In this document: piece after piece, positions 14,496 to 23,053 of the stretch
Layout of the letters: each line of letters begins with the position of its first letter
How positions within the stretch are numbered: the first letter of the stretch is position 1
NCBI GenBank assembly: GCA_028691715.1
Contig: JAQUYR010000013.1
Span: forward strand, 1 to 23,053
Origin: Bacilli bacterium
Lineage (GTDB): Bacteria; Bacillota_I; Bacilli_A; ML615J-28; CAG-698
DNA length: 23,053 nt
Direction of reading: 5' to 3'
The notes under the pieces: model-generated
What the model was told of the DNA's origin: nothing
Seen by the model: only the letters and a program-made list of their open reading frames with translations
Databases searched by the model: none
Translations under genes and position numbers: made by a program

Positions 14496-17400
14496 TTAAT
14501 TATTAAATATCCCTAATTGGTCATCTTCAGGAAGATTATCTAAAATTCCCAGACGACTAAACCTCTCTATTAGAGTATTTGATAATTTTGTTCTCCTCGA
14601 TAAATCCTTTATTGAGGTAAAAGCTGCTTCACTTCGAGCCTCTACAATTGATCTAGCAGTATTCTCTCCTAAAGAATCCATCGCTACAAAGGGAATAATA
14701 AGGCTATTACCGCTGATTAAGAAATCACGCCAATCGGATTTTTCTAAATCAATTTGTTTGAAGGAAAATCCTCGAGCTGTCATTTCAAGAGCGAGTAATA
14801 GAGTCTCATAAACATCGATCTCTTTATTGCTAACATCTTGTTTGGCTGTTAAACGATCTTCTATCTCCTTAATCTTTTGGAAAATGGCATCATATCCACT
14901 TGCCATAACCTCTATATCAAACGCACTTGCTCTTCTTGAAAAATATGCTGCATAGTAGTATAAAGGTCGGTACAATTTAAACCATCCAATCCTCAAAGCC
15001 ATAATTACATAAGCAGAGGCATGGGCTTTTGGAAACATATATTTAATTGATTTACATGAGTCAATATACCACTTAGGAACATTATGTTGTAACATTTCCT
15101 TTTCATAAGCTTCGGAAACTCCTTTTCCTTTACGAACACTTTCCATTATTTTAAATGCATCGATAGCTGGTAGATCTTGTCCCAGTAAATATAACATGAT
15201 GTCATCACGACATCCAATAAGTTCATTAAAAGGGATTGCTGAGCAACCTTCCTTCATTCCAAAGAAATAGTCCTTGGAATTACCATTCCAAACATCTTTA
15301 CCATGGCTCAAACCTGATATTTTAATCAAATCACTGACTGTCTTTGGACGGATATCCTTTAACATGGTTTTTGCTAATGAAGTACCAAATTCTGGTAAAC
15401 CAGTAGTTCCAATTTCCATCTTTACCTGTGTTGACGTGACCTCTAATGGTTCGACACTAGAAAATAGTTTTAAAACTCCTTTGTCAGAAAGAGGAATTTC
15501 ATCAACCGTTGAAAAAGGAAATTTCTCAGGCTCAGCAACAACAAAATTCATCAAATGCCTGATCATTGTGGGATCATCATGGCCAAGAATATCTAGTTTT
15601 AATAAGTTATGCTCAAAATCATGATATCCGTGGTGAGTTGTATACCAGTTTTTAGAAGTATCATCAGCAGGATACTGAACAGGAGTTATCTCATTTATAT
15701 CAAGACCACGAGGAACAACAACAATTCCTCCTGGATGCTGTCCGGTTGAGCGTTTGACTCCACACAGTCCCGCTGCTAAACGCTTAATATCACTATAACG
15801 CATAGGTTTACCTTCACGTTCATTATGTCCTTTTACATAGCCATATGCAGTATTGTCTTGAATTGCTGAAATAGTTCCAGCTCTAAAGGTATACTCTTCT
15901 CCAAATACTTCTCGACAAAAATCGTGGGCTCTCGCCTGATAATCACCAGAGAAATTCAAATCAATATCTGGTACTTTATCACCTTTAAATCCCAAGAAAG
16001 TTTCAAAGGGAATATCACAGCCATTTCCTTCAAGTTTTGCTCCACATATTGGGCAATTCTTTTCAGGAAGATCATAACCAGTTCCACTTTGATGGAGAAC
16101 ATCATTAAACTGTTCGGCTTCTTTCACCTGAGAATAAACCTTCTTTTCTTCATTATTTAATTTAAAAGCATTAAAATGACATTTTGGACAAACATAGTGT
16201 GGTGGTAGCGGATTTACTTCTGTTATTTCCATAAAAGTAGCGACTAAACTCGAACCAACAGAACCTCTACTACCGACAACATATCCAGCATCTTTGGAAT
16301 GTTTTACCAGTAAATAAGAGATATAATAAATTGTGGCATAATTATTACCAATGATACTATGCAGTTCCTTATCAAGTCGGTCCTGGATGTATTTTGGTAA
16401 AGGATTTCCATATTTAGCATAAGCATTCTTATATGTGAGATCAATTACCCCTTGTTTTGCTGAAGGAACTCCTCTTTCAGCAAGGAAGTCATCTGCTGGA
16501 GCAAATAATTTCTCAGGGAATATTTCAAATTCTTCAACCTTATTTCCTATTTCATTGGTATTAGTCACCACTATTTCATGAGCTAGTTCATTCCCAAGAA
16601 AAGAAAATTCCTGTAACATCGTATCAGTATTCTTAAAATATTGTTCAGGTAATTTTTTAATATCCTTCAAATCATGAAGTCCACCACCAACTAGCGGCAC
16701 TTCAACAAGCATCTTTCTTAAAATATCATCATTTGGATTCAAGAAATGAACATCACCTGTTGCGACTACAATAATGTTTTTCTCTTTACCAGCCCTAATA
16801 ATCTTTTTTATAACATCCTGAAGAATCTCTTTAGAGATAACTCCCTCAGAATTCTCGATCAGATGTAAATAACCTTCTACAGGTTGAACTTCCAGATAAT
16901 CATAAAAACTAATAACACTTTGTAGTTCTTCATAACTCTTATTTAGAGCTGTCTCAAAAACTTCTCCACGATAGCAAGAACTTCCTATCAATAAACCTTC
17001 GCGATGTTCTTCAAGAAAACTTTTTAAAATCCTTGGTTCTCGATAAAATGTTTTAGTATGAGATTCTGAAACAATTTTATTTAAATTAACTAAACCGATT
17101 CTATTCTTTACAAGTATTGTGACATGAGATGGAATAGCGTGTTTATAGGCCTCACCATTTTCAATCATCTTGTTAATCTGATTATAATTAAATATTTGTT
17201 TATCATATAAGTCTTTTAACATCTTTAAGAAAATCTCAGTTGTAGCTTTGGCATCATAAATAGCCCGATGATGTTGATCTAAATCAACACCAAACAACTT
17301 AGCAACATAGTTCAAAGAGAATTTCTTTAATTTATCACCATAATAGATTCTGGCAAATTGCAGAGTGTCAATTGTTGGACGTTGTTTAAATTTTATTCCT

Positions 17401-19001
17401 AAGCGTTTTAAGTTTTCATATAGATGAGAATTATCAAAAGTCGCATTATGAGCTACAAGAATTGCCTCACCGATAAATCTCCAAAATCGCGGAAGGACAT
17501 CTTCTATTGGAGAAGCATTACGGACAGCATCTTCAGTAATGCTGGTAATTCTTGTTATTCCCGCTGAAATTGCATTCTTAGGCTTTACATACTCTGAAAA
17601 TTCCTCAACAATCATTCCGTTTTTTACTTTACATGCGGCAATTTCGATTATTTCATTATAGGTTGCTGAAAAACCTGTCGTCTCAAAATCATAAACAACA
17701 AAAGTAGCTTGTCTTAAATCTATGTCCTCATCCACTAAAGCAATTTTAAATTTCTCTTCATCTACCAATCTTCCTTCAAGACCTAAAATTGGTTTGATAC
17801 TCTTTTTCTTAGCATATTTACTAAAATCAGGAAATCCCTGAACATTGTAATGATCAGTAATTGCCAGAGCTTTATAACCATATTCAACGGCTCTATCGAC
17901 ATAGGATTCAATGTCTAAAACAGCATCCTGAGCAGACATCTTAGTATGAGCATGAAGCTCTACCCGTGGTTCACTAAATTGATCGATTACTTTTTCTTGT
18001 TTTTCTATTGGCCGACTATTTATTTCATTTATCTTTATGACTAAATCACGCGAATACTTATCGTATTCCATTTTACCAACTACTTTTAAAGTATTACCTT
18101 CCAGACAACTATTCCTATAAAAGTTTTCATAGTAAGGATCAGTCTGATTGATGAATGTCTTTAATAAAATAGAACTAGTACCATCGGTGATAGTTCCTTC
18201 GTATATCTTATACCCACCTTTGAGTAATTTGATTTCTGCTTCAACAACATCACCTTCAACAACAAATATATCATTGAAATTTTTATTTACATAATCATTC
18301 AATTCAAATTCTGATGTTGGTAGATCTTTTAATGGTGTTGGTTTATCCCCTAAACGAGTTTTACTGCGCTTTTGTAAGACCTTTCCCTTACGACCACTAT
18401 CATTTTTATTCTTTTCTTCTTGAATCTCCTGAACTTTCATATCGCGTTGAGCTTGATTGATAGAAGCATTAATGCTAATTTGAATTTCTTCCTCTATTGG
18501 TGATATCAGAGGGCTTTCTTCTATATCAATTTTAATAAAATCAATTCCAAATTTCATAAAATATGGCCTAATTGTCTCGACTAATCCAGCAACTATCATT
18601 TTTTCATCACTAGAAGCTACTGAAAAAGATATTCGATTATCACTAATAATCGTAGTAAACTTTCTTAGAGCTTGACAACGAATTTTATCTTGGCATACCA
18701 AATCAACAAAGAAATCATAATACTCTTTTAGTAATTCTTCTTTAATATTTTTATCTTCAAAAATAAAAGAAACCAAGGCTTTGCTTTTTAGAACCTTATC
18801 GCTCAAATCTCTTGTAAGATCTTCAGCAAGCTTTGATAATTTTATAATTGAAAAAGGTTTCTTATAGGATATGACAAATTCAGTTGCCATTTTAGCAGTG
18901 TCAACCCAAACCTTTACCAATAGACCATTATCAATATCGTCATCGATATCATAATCAATCAGTGCCAGTAGGTCTAAATATTTTTGTCTTTGTTCTGTCA
19001 T
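14496..19001 (-). CDS. polC: DNA polymerase III alpha subunit, PolC type
   Basis: 1501 residues, full length for Gram-positive PolC, the main replicative polymerase with built-in proofreading. Domain order: N-terminal region (1-220), OB fold (about 240-330), and PHP domain starting at VELHAHTKMS (347-356). A DEDD exonuclease is inserted in the PHP domain, with Asp438, Glu440, Asp523, His578 and Asp583. The PHP domain then resumes (about 615-840). A zinc site uses Cys938, Cys941, Cys983 and Cys986. Catalytic PDIDLNFSGDY (1011-1021) has Asp1012 and Asp1014. The fingers follow, with a C-terminal region to 1501. All key residues are intact. The ATG has GAGGTAAAG upstream. It is monocistronic here; the frequent neighbour proS is absent. 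The insert about 190-220 is highly charged and likely a linker. Confidence 0.98.
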   Translation of the reverse strand: MTEQRQKYLDLLALIDYDIDDDIDNGLLVKVWVDTAKMATEFVISYKKPFSIIKLSKLAEDLTRDLSDKVLKSKALVSFIFEDKNIKEELLKEYYDFFVDLVCQDKIRCQALRKFTTIISDNRISFSVASSDEKMIVAGLVETIRPYFMKFGIDFIKIDIEESPLISPIEEEIQISINASINQAQRDMKVQEIQEEKNKNDSGRKGKVLQKRSKTRLGDKPTPLKDLPTSEFELNDYVNKNFNDIFVVEGDVVEAEIKLLKGGYKIYEGTITDGTSSILLKTFINQTDPYYENFYRNSCLEGNTLKVVGKMEYDKYSRDLVIKINEINSRPIEKQEKVIDQFSEPRVELHAHTKMSAQDAVLDIESYVDRAVEYGYKALAITDHYNVQGFPDFSKYAKKKSIKPILGLEGRLVDEEKFKIALVDEDIDLRQATFVVYDFETTGFSATYNEIIEIAACKVKNGMIVEEFSEYVKPKNAISAGITRITSITEDAVRNASPIEDVLPRFWRFIGEAILVAHNATFDNSHLYENLKRLGIKFKQRPTIDTLQFARIYYGDKLKKFSLNYVAKLFGVDLDQHHRAIYDAKATTEIFLKMLKDLYDKQIFNYNQINKMIENGEAYKHAIPSHVTILVKNRIGLVNLNKIVSESHTKTFYREPRILKSFLEEHREGLLIGSSCYRGEVFETALNKSYEELQSVISFYDYLEVQPVEGYLHLIENSEGVISKEILQDVIKKIIRAGKEKNIIVVATGDVHFLNPNDDILRKMLVEVPLVGGGLHDLKDIKKLPEQYFKNTDTMLQEFSFLGNELAHEIVVTNTNEIGNKVEEFEIFPEKLFAPADDFLAERGVPSAKQGVIDLTYKNAYAKYGNPLPKYIQDRLDKELHSIIGNNYATIYYISYLLVKHSKDAGYVVGSRGSVGSSLVATFMEITEVNPLPPHYVCPKCHFNAFKLNNEEKKVYSQVKEAEQFNDVLHQSGTGYDLPEKNCPICGAKLEGNGCDIPFETFLGFKGDKVPDIDLNFSGDYQARAHDFCREVFGEEYTFRAGTISAIQDNTAYGYVKGHNEREGKPMRYSDIKRLAAGLCGVKRSTGQHPGGIVVVPRGLDINEITPVQYPADDTSKNWYTTHHGYHDFEHNLLKLDILGHDDPTMIRHLMNFVVAEPEKFPFSTVDEIPLSDKGVLKLFSSVEPLEVTSTQVKMEIGTTGLPEFGTSLAKTMLKDIRPKTVSDLIKISGLSHGKDVWNGNSKDYFFGMKEGCSAIPFNELIGCRDDIMLYLLGQDLPAIDAFKIMESVRKGKGVSEAYEKEMLQHNVPKWYIDSCKSIKYMFPKAHASAYVIMALRIGWFKLYRPLYYYAAYFSRRASAFDIEVMASGYDAIFQKIKEIEDRLTAKQDVSNKEIDVYETLLLALEMTARGFSFKQIDLEKSDWRDFLISGNSLIIPFVAMDSLGENTARSIVEARSEAAFTSIKDLSRRTKLSNTLIERFSRLGILDNLPEDDQLGIFNN

Positions 19002-19021
19002 AGCTTTACCTCATCCATATA

Positions 19022-19030
19022 ATTTTACCA
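19022..19030 (-). promoter_or_regulatory. Extended -10 promoter of polC
   Basis: Minus strand TAAAAT (19022-19027) preceded by TGG, an extended -10. The best upstream TTGTGG is 20 nt away, too far for a normal -35. The predicted start is only about 14 nt before the ATG. Confidence 0.5.
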
Positions 19031-19070
19031 TAAACCATACTTTTTTTCCACAAATAATTTGTATTTGATT

Positions 19071-19098
19071 AAAAAAAGATTGGCATTATGCAATCTTT
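19071..19098 (-). terminator. Terminator of the PHP/amidohydrolase operon, overlapping its stop codon
   Basis: Stem AAAGATTG / CAATCTTT (8 bp, 8-nt loop) followed on the minus strand by TTTTTTT. The 5' side of the stem begins within the TAA stop codon of the amidohydrolase gene (19097-19099). Confidence 0.8.
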
Positions 19099-20662
19099 AA
19101 TTTTTACTATCAAATACCTTTTTTCCATCTACATAAGTAGCGATAACTCTAATGTCCTTTATTTCCTCATAATCAATAGTAAAAATATCCTTATCGATGA
19201 TGATGAAATCAGCAAGATAGTCTTTTTTAAGCATTCCCTTTTTATCTTCTTCAAAACTCATATAACTACCACCAATCGTATAGGCATCTATGGCTTCTTT
19301 TACAGTTATGAATTGGTCATTATTATATATTTTAGTCTTTTGAAAATTCCTTCTGGTTATGGCCAGATAAATACCTTTAAAGGGATTGATATCTTCCACT
19401 GGCAAATCGGTTCCGAAACTTGTTTTTAATGTTTTTACCATTGTCTTGTAAGCATAACTCGAGTTAATCAACTTTTCACTCACTCTTTTTTCAATAATTT
19501 CCATATCGGTATTGAGAAAGGCAGGCTGAACTAAAGCACAAATATCTTTTTTTGCCATTTCTTGGAGAATATCATTAGTTGTTATCTGTAAATGGATTAT
19601 TCCATGCCTTAAAGGATTTCCCTCTTTATTTGTTTTTTCAAAAGCTCTTAGTAAATCAGCGATCGCTCTATCACCAATAGCATGAAAAACTAGTGATACT
19701 TCATTTTCATTAGCTGCTTTCACTAAAGCATCTATTTCATTTTGGGTATAACACATAACACCAAAATTGCTTGTATCAGCGATATAACCATCATTTAGAG
19801 CAGCAGTTCTAGCCCCTAATGATCCATCCAAAAATATTTTTAAAGGACCTAATCTATTAAAGGGAGTGCTAATAAAATTCCTCTTGATTCTTAAATAATT
19901 ACTGGTATTCCCAAGAGTTACTTGATGACATATACGAATTTTTTCTTCAAGGGCGATCAAGCTATAAGCCTTAACCAAATAATCAAGATTGTTCAAGTCG
20001 ATGTCATTTGTTTGAACTGAAGTTACCCCATTTCTTAAGGCATAATCGACTCCTTCATCGATTATTTTCTTTGATTCATCAACACCATATAGGGGAAATA
20101 GTTCTTTAATCAATCTATGAGCATTTTCGGTGAGGTTTCCTGAAGGATTCCCATTTTCATCTTTTTCAATACCACCACCTGGTACTTTTATATCCTTAGT
20201 TATCTTTGCTATTTCTAGAACTTTAGAATTAACAGTGATAATATGACCACAAATTCGACTATATATTATTGGTATTGAATTAGAGATCTGATCAAGATCA
20301 TAGCGAGTTGGCATTTTTTTGTCAGTAAAATTTTCCTGATTATACCCTTCACCAATTAACACATCAGTATCAGGATGTTTCTCTAAATAATTTTTTCCTA
20401 TCAAAATCAAATCTTCAATACTTTTAGCACTGTTTAAAGAGGCACATTTTAAAGACTTACCATATAGAAATAAATGTAAATGCGAATCATTAAATCCAGG
20501 AAGAACAGTTTGTTTATTCAGATCAATTTTCTCATCAAATATCCCTTTTTTTAGAAGACTATCGCTTGAGCCGATTTCTTCAATGAGATTTTCATTGACT
20601 ATAAAAGCCTCATGAAAGCCCTCATTGGTATATACTTTTCCATTGTAATATATTTTTCTCAT
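19097..20662 (-). CDS. Amidohydrolase 3 family metal-dependent hydrolase (YtcJ-like)
   Basis: 521 residues, matching YtcJ/AepA-type amidohydrolases. Metal ligands of the TIM-barrel: H61-x-H63 in GFNDSHLHL, Lys275 in LKIFLDGSLGAR as the possible carbamylated lysine, His327 in VFHAIGDRA, His353 in RHGIIH, and Asp419 in SFGTDLPVE. The N- and C-terminal strands (1-55 and 485-521) form the small beta-sandwich domain. The family hydrolyses C-N bonds in varied amides, ureas and N-formyl compounds. No substrate can be assigned. No signal peptide, so cytoplasmic. It starts 2 nt after the stop of the PHP gene (TAA TT ATG) with a weak GGAAC ribosome site inside the end of that gene, suggesting translational coupling. 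Confidence 0.92.
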   Translation of the reverse strand: MRKIYYNGKVYTNEGFHEAFIVNENLIEEIGSSDSLLKKGIFDEKIDLNKQTVLPGFNDSHLHLFLYGKSLKCASLNSAKSIEDLILIGKNYLEKHPDTDVLIGEGYNQENFTDKKMPTRYDLDQISNSIPIIYSRICGHIITVNSKVLEIAKITKDIKVPGGGIEKDENGNPSGNLTENAHRLIKELFPLYGVDESKKIIDEGVDYALRNGVTSVQTNDIDLNNLDYLVKAYSLIALEEKIRICHQVTLGNTSNYLRIKRNFISTPFNRLGPLKIFLDGSLGARTAALNDGYIADTSNFGVMCYTQNEIDALVKAANENEVSLVFHAIGDRAIADLLRAFEKTNKEGNPLRHGIIHLQITTNDILQEMAKKDICALVQPAFLNTDMEIIEKRVSEKLINSSYAYKTMVKTLKTSFGTDLPVEDINPFKGIYLAITRRNFQKTKIYNNDQFITVKEAIDAYTIGGSYMSFEEDKKGMLKKDYLADFIIIDKDIFTIDYEEIKDIRVIATYVDGKKVFDSKN

Positions 20663-20664
20663 AA

Positions 20665-22164
20665 TTATTCAATAAGTTCCAATATTCCATCATAACATAC
20701 ATATGGATATGAGCTTTTAGTGTACTTAATATTTTTTTCTATCGTCTCTAAAGGATTCTCAGTAGTTTGATGCTCTTTGGAAGATTTCTCAATATATATT
20801 GGATTGGTAAAACCAAATCCTAGTCCATAATAATCACCAAGGAAAGCTCCAGGTCCAATTGTTCCCTCTTTTGTTATGACTTCCAGACGATAAAAATCAT
20901 TAGGACTTATGTCTTCGGTAAACTCTTCAAAAAAATCATTTATCTCTTCGTTAAAATTATATTCCTTGAAGATTATAGATTCTGTTGGATTTTTCTTAAC
21001 AGTATTTTTCAAAATTTTTATGTTTAAGATTGGGGATGTATCATATATTCTGATGGCAAATCTTGCTTTTCCAGTCTCCTTTATATAGACAACCTCGTTA
21101 TTTTCCTTGCCATTAATGGTAAAACTGATATGAACACCATTTGATCCATAAAAATGACCATTTTTCAAGGCCTCATGAATATTTTCTCTTGTTAAGGAAT
21201 CCATTTTAGCCATTATAAAAGGATGACCCGTCCGATGAAGAAAATGACCATCGGAATTAGCAATGCCGTTCATCTTTTTACCAACAGAATTCATTTTATC
21301 CCATAAATCAAAGGCCATTCTATTAGGAGTATCCAAAGGATGAAAATCACCTTGCCATACTTCAATTCCAGTGGCATGTTCTAAATTATAGGCTTCATCA
21401 AAATCCCACCATATTGTTGGAGCGAAGGGATGGGCTATATAAAATAAACCTCCCTGATTAATGGTTTCATCGACTACATTCTGCCAAACTCTTCCATCTA
21501 TCAATTTATTATTGACAAAATTTACATTGTATTGCAACCCATGTTCCCCTATTTTCCCATCTGGATAAGAACCACGAACAAATTTTCTTCCAATAGCTCC
21601 GTACTCCCCAGAGTTGGGAAAGGCAACAAAATCATCATAAACTTTATTTATCTCATCGCAATCTTGAGTATTGATATAGCAGTGATCTGTTGGGGTTATC
21701 CACGATAGTGCTCTGGTGTCTCGTACTCTTACAGCGTTATCAAAAACACTATTATTATTCTGACCATCAGATCTAGTCGAGTGGGTATGATTATCGCCCC
21801 GATATAAGCCTTTGCCTTTAACACTCAAAATTGTTTGCATGGTTTGAACTCGACGATCAAATAATTCGGTAATCGTTATATTAAATTTCAAAAAATCACG
21901 ACCACCATGAACCGCAATAAAATTAAAAACCACTTCTTCTGTCTGATATGGTTCAATTTTAGAAATTTTCACATTTTCTTCATCAATTCCTAGCATGTAT
22001 GGACAATCAACATTAATCTTTACTCTTCTAAAAATAACACTAGAATTGTTAGTAATTTTTAGAATAACTTTAAATGTATCTTTCCTCTCAATAATAGATG
22101 GTAATCCCTCTATTTCTACTTTGTACAAAGTGATATTCTTTAGTTGTAGATTTTCTAATTCCAT
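20665..22164 (-). CDS. CehA/McbA family PHP-domain metallohydrolase
   Basis: 499 residues. Residues 1-115 look like an Ig-like beta-sandwich (alternating hydrophobic strands such as FKVILKITNNSSVIFRRVKI). The PHP core starts with GDNHTHSTRSDGQ (123-135), giving metal ligands His126 and His128, then TDHC with Asp160-His161, AHPF with His245, EVW with Glu268, and NSDGH with Asp305 and His307. This order and the NHTHS spelling match the CehA/McbA group named after carbamate-insecticide hydrolases, most of which have unknown phosphoester or amide substrates. A C-terminal beta domain follows (about 340-490). No signal peptide is seen, although many relatives are exported. GAGGAAG precedes the ATG. 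It is the first gene of a two-gene operon with the amidohydrolase. Substrate unknown. Confidence 0.9.
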   Translation of the reverse strand: MELENLQLKNITLYKVEIEGLPSIIERKDTFKVILKITNNSSVIFRRVKINVDCPYMLGIDEENVKISKIEPYQTEEVVFNFIAVHGGRDFLKFNITITELFDRRVQTMQTILSVKGKGLYRGDNHTHSTRSDGQNNNSVFDNAVRVRDTRALSWITPTDHCYINTQDCDEINKVYDDFVAFPNSGEYGAIGRKFVRGSYPDGKIGEHGLQYNVNFVNNKLIDGRVWQNVVDETINQGGLFYIAHPFAPTIWWDFDEAYNLEHATGIEVWQGDFHPLDTPNRMAFDLWDKMNSVGKKMNGIANSDGHFLHRTGHPFIMAKMDSLTRENIHEALKNGHFYGSNGVHISFTINGKENNEVVYIKETGKARFAIRIYDTSPILNIKILKNTVKKNPTESIIFKEYNFNEEINDFFEEFTEDISPNDFYRLEVITKEGTIGPGAFLGDYYGLGFGFTNPIYIEKSSKEHQTTENPLETIEKNIKYTKSSYPYVCYDGILELIE

Positions 22165-22192
22165 ATTTCTTCCTCTTTTATTTTCTTTATAT

Positions 22193-22221
22193 ATTATAAC
22201 ACAGTTATAGACATATTTTAA
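22193..22221 (-). promoter_or_regulatory. Promoter of the PHP/amidohydrolase operon
   Basis: Minus strand consensus TATAAT (22193-22198) preceded by TGT, an extended -10. TTAAAA (22216-22221) forms a partial -35 at 17-nt spacing. It lies 28 nt before the ATG. Confidence 0.7.
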
Positions 22222-22234
22222 GACATTATTTTAT

Positions 22235-22263
22235 AAAAAACTCTATGAATAAATTCATAGAGT
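22235..22263 (-). terminator. Intrinsic terminator of the TPM-domain gene
   Basis: Perfect 11-bp inverted repeat (ACTCTATGAAT / ATTCATAGAGT) with 2 nt between arms, about 10 bp with a 4-nt loop in RNA. On the minus strand it is followed by TTTTTTATAAAAT. It begins 8 nt after the stop codon. Confidence 0.85.
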
Positions 22264-22271
22264 CTGTTTTT

Positions 22272-23053
22272 TTATCTCTTTCGGCGGAAAATACCTGCTC
22301 CACCACTCAAACCACCACCGCCACGGCTGATGGCAAAAAATCCACCTCCACCAAGGACAAGAACAACAGCTCCAATAGCAATTATCTTTTCCAAGAGGCT
22401 CATACTTCCTGAAAAAATGTAGCCAAAAATAGTTGATTTAATATCTTCTTCTACTTCACTTGGTGTGTATTTATCAAAATATTCCTGATATGATTCCTCA
22501 TCAAATTCACTAAAATCCTGATAGTCATAGGCATCTTCACAAATAACCCACAAAAAATTATGAAGCATCTTTGCTATTCCCATATCGATATCTTCTTCTT
22601 CAATGATTGTTTCATCAATTATTGCTCCAACTCGAGAGGCTGTCAGATATTGTTTCATTTGATAGCCAATGGCGGTATCAATAGCATAGAATTCAGGAGT
22701 TGAGTTGGAACCCTCTCCAGGATCCATGAAATAAAGAACTACTAGGAATCCCATATCATTATCGCCAATTTTCCACTGATTAAAAATATCAGTTGGATCA
22801 TAGGTATCAATATCTGCTTCCTTTTCTATCAGGAATGTTGCAAAAACAATCTGAGCTCCACCGTTTCCTTCAAAGTCACTAGAATAATCATAAAGGATTT
22901 CTCCTTTTTCAATAATATTATTCTTCGTAGCTGGTGATAAAGCTTTAGCAAAATCGTTGACGTAAAAATCACTTGTTGGATTTGGGTATTCCTTTTTCCC
23001 AAAATACCAAAAGAGGAAAATTATTATAATGATTAAAACAAGAATACCTAAAC
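22272..23053 (-). CDS. TPM-domain membrane protein (N-terminus cut by window edge)
   Basis: The frame stays open to the right edge, well beyond an internal Met at 22754, giving at least 259 residues with the start outside the window. Order visible: a transmembrane helix (about 1-17, LGILVLIIIIIFLFWYF), then a TPM domain (about 22-200) with the family opening SDFYVNDFAKALSPATKNNI and the MGFLVVLYF strand near 100. A second transmembrane helix follows (about 220-242), then a glycine-rich basic tail RGGGGLSGGAGIFRRKR. This is the usual architecture of bacterial TPM (YgcG-like) proteins, whose extracytoplasmic domain has been proposed to act as a phosphatase or in photosystem repair in plants. 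The role here is unknown. Starting at 22754 would remove half the TPM domain, so that Met is rejected as the start. Confidence 0.85.
   Translation of the reverse strand, partial: LGILVLIIIIIFLFWYFGKKEYPNPTSDFYVNDFAKALSPATKNNIIEKGEILYDYSSDFEGNGGAQIVFATFLIEKEADIDTYDPTDIFNQWKIGDNDMGFLVVLYFMDPGEGSNSTPEFYAIDTAIGYQMKQYLTASRVGAIIDETIIEEEDIDMGIAKMLHNFLWVICEDAYDYQDFSEFDEESYQEYFDKYTPSEVEEDIKSTIFGYIFSGSMSLLEKIIAIGAVVLVLGGGGFFAISRGGGGLSGGAGIFRRKR

Noticed and set aside
15274..15624. Plus-strand 116-residue open frame inside polC
   Set aside because: Antisense shadow of a conserved polymerase region; no ribosome site and no recognisable fold.
1..23053. CRISPR array, insertion sequence, prophage or defence system
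   Set aside because: No regularly spaced repeats, transposase or integrase motifs, terminal repeats, or defence-gene signatures were found on either strand.

Overview
The window is AT-rich (about one third G+C by eye) and densely packed with genes of low-GC Gram-positive type. The replicative polymerase is a PolC-type DNA polymerase III, restricted to Bacillota and Mycoplasmatota. Shine-Dalgarno sites are strong (AGGAGG, AGGTG), promoters are of sigma-A type, and intrinsic terminators are U-rich. Of the 13 visible stop codons, 12 are TAA, one is TAG and none is TGA. Every gene reads through in the standard code, and Trp is TGG, so this is not a TGA=Trp mycoplasma. I infer a chromosome from an Acholeplasma/Izemoplasma/Haloplasma- or Erysipelotrichia-like lineage; the exact group cannot be fixed from sequence alone.

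Layout, left to right. 1-1303 (-): secreted phosphodiester-glycosidase-family protein, cut by the left edge. 1400-4232 (-): a cardiolipin-synthase-type phospholipase D preceded by a PPi-type phosphofructokinase. 4433-8021 (-): two overlapping ABC half-exporters, probably a heterodimer. 8284-9633 (-): a TrmA/RlmD-family rRNA uracil methyltransferase. 9768-11598 (+): the only plus-strand genes, a tightly coupled PadR regulator / HAAS-DUF1700 membrane protein / DUF4097 membrane-anchored protein operon, with a possible operator over its promoter. 11643-12656 (-): GAPDH. 12773-13574 (-): DUF1232 membrane protein and type II dehydroquinase. 13664-14392 (-): Bax-inhibitor-1-like seven-helix membrane protein. 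14496-19001 (-): PolC. 19097-22164 (-): a CehA/McbA-type PHP metallohydrolase followed after 2 nt by a YtcJ-type amidohydrolase. 22272-23053 (-): TPM-domain membrane protein, cut by the right edge.

Most of this is housekeeping: glycolysis (PFK, GAPDH), replication, rRNA modification, lipid synthesis and shikimate pathway. Accessory content is limited to the ABC pair, the PadR module and the two-hydrolase operon. I found no rRNA, tRNA, CRISPR array, insertion sequence, phage gene or recognisable defence system. No stretch longer than 300 bases lacks a gene; the longest gap is 8022-8283. The best candidates for undescribed biology are the substrate of the PHP/amidohydrolase pair, the cargo of the ABC pair, and the signal sensed by the PadR module.
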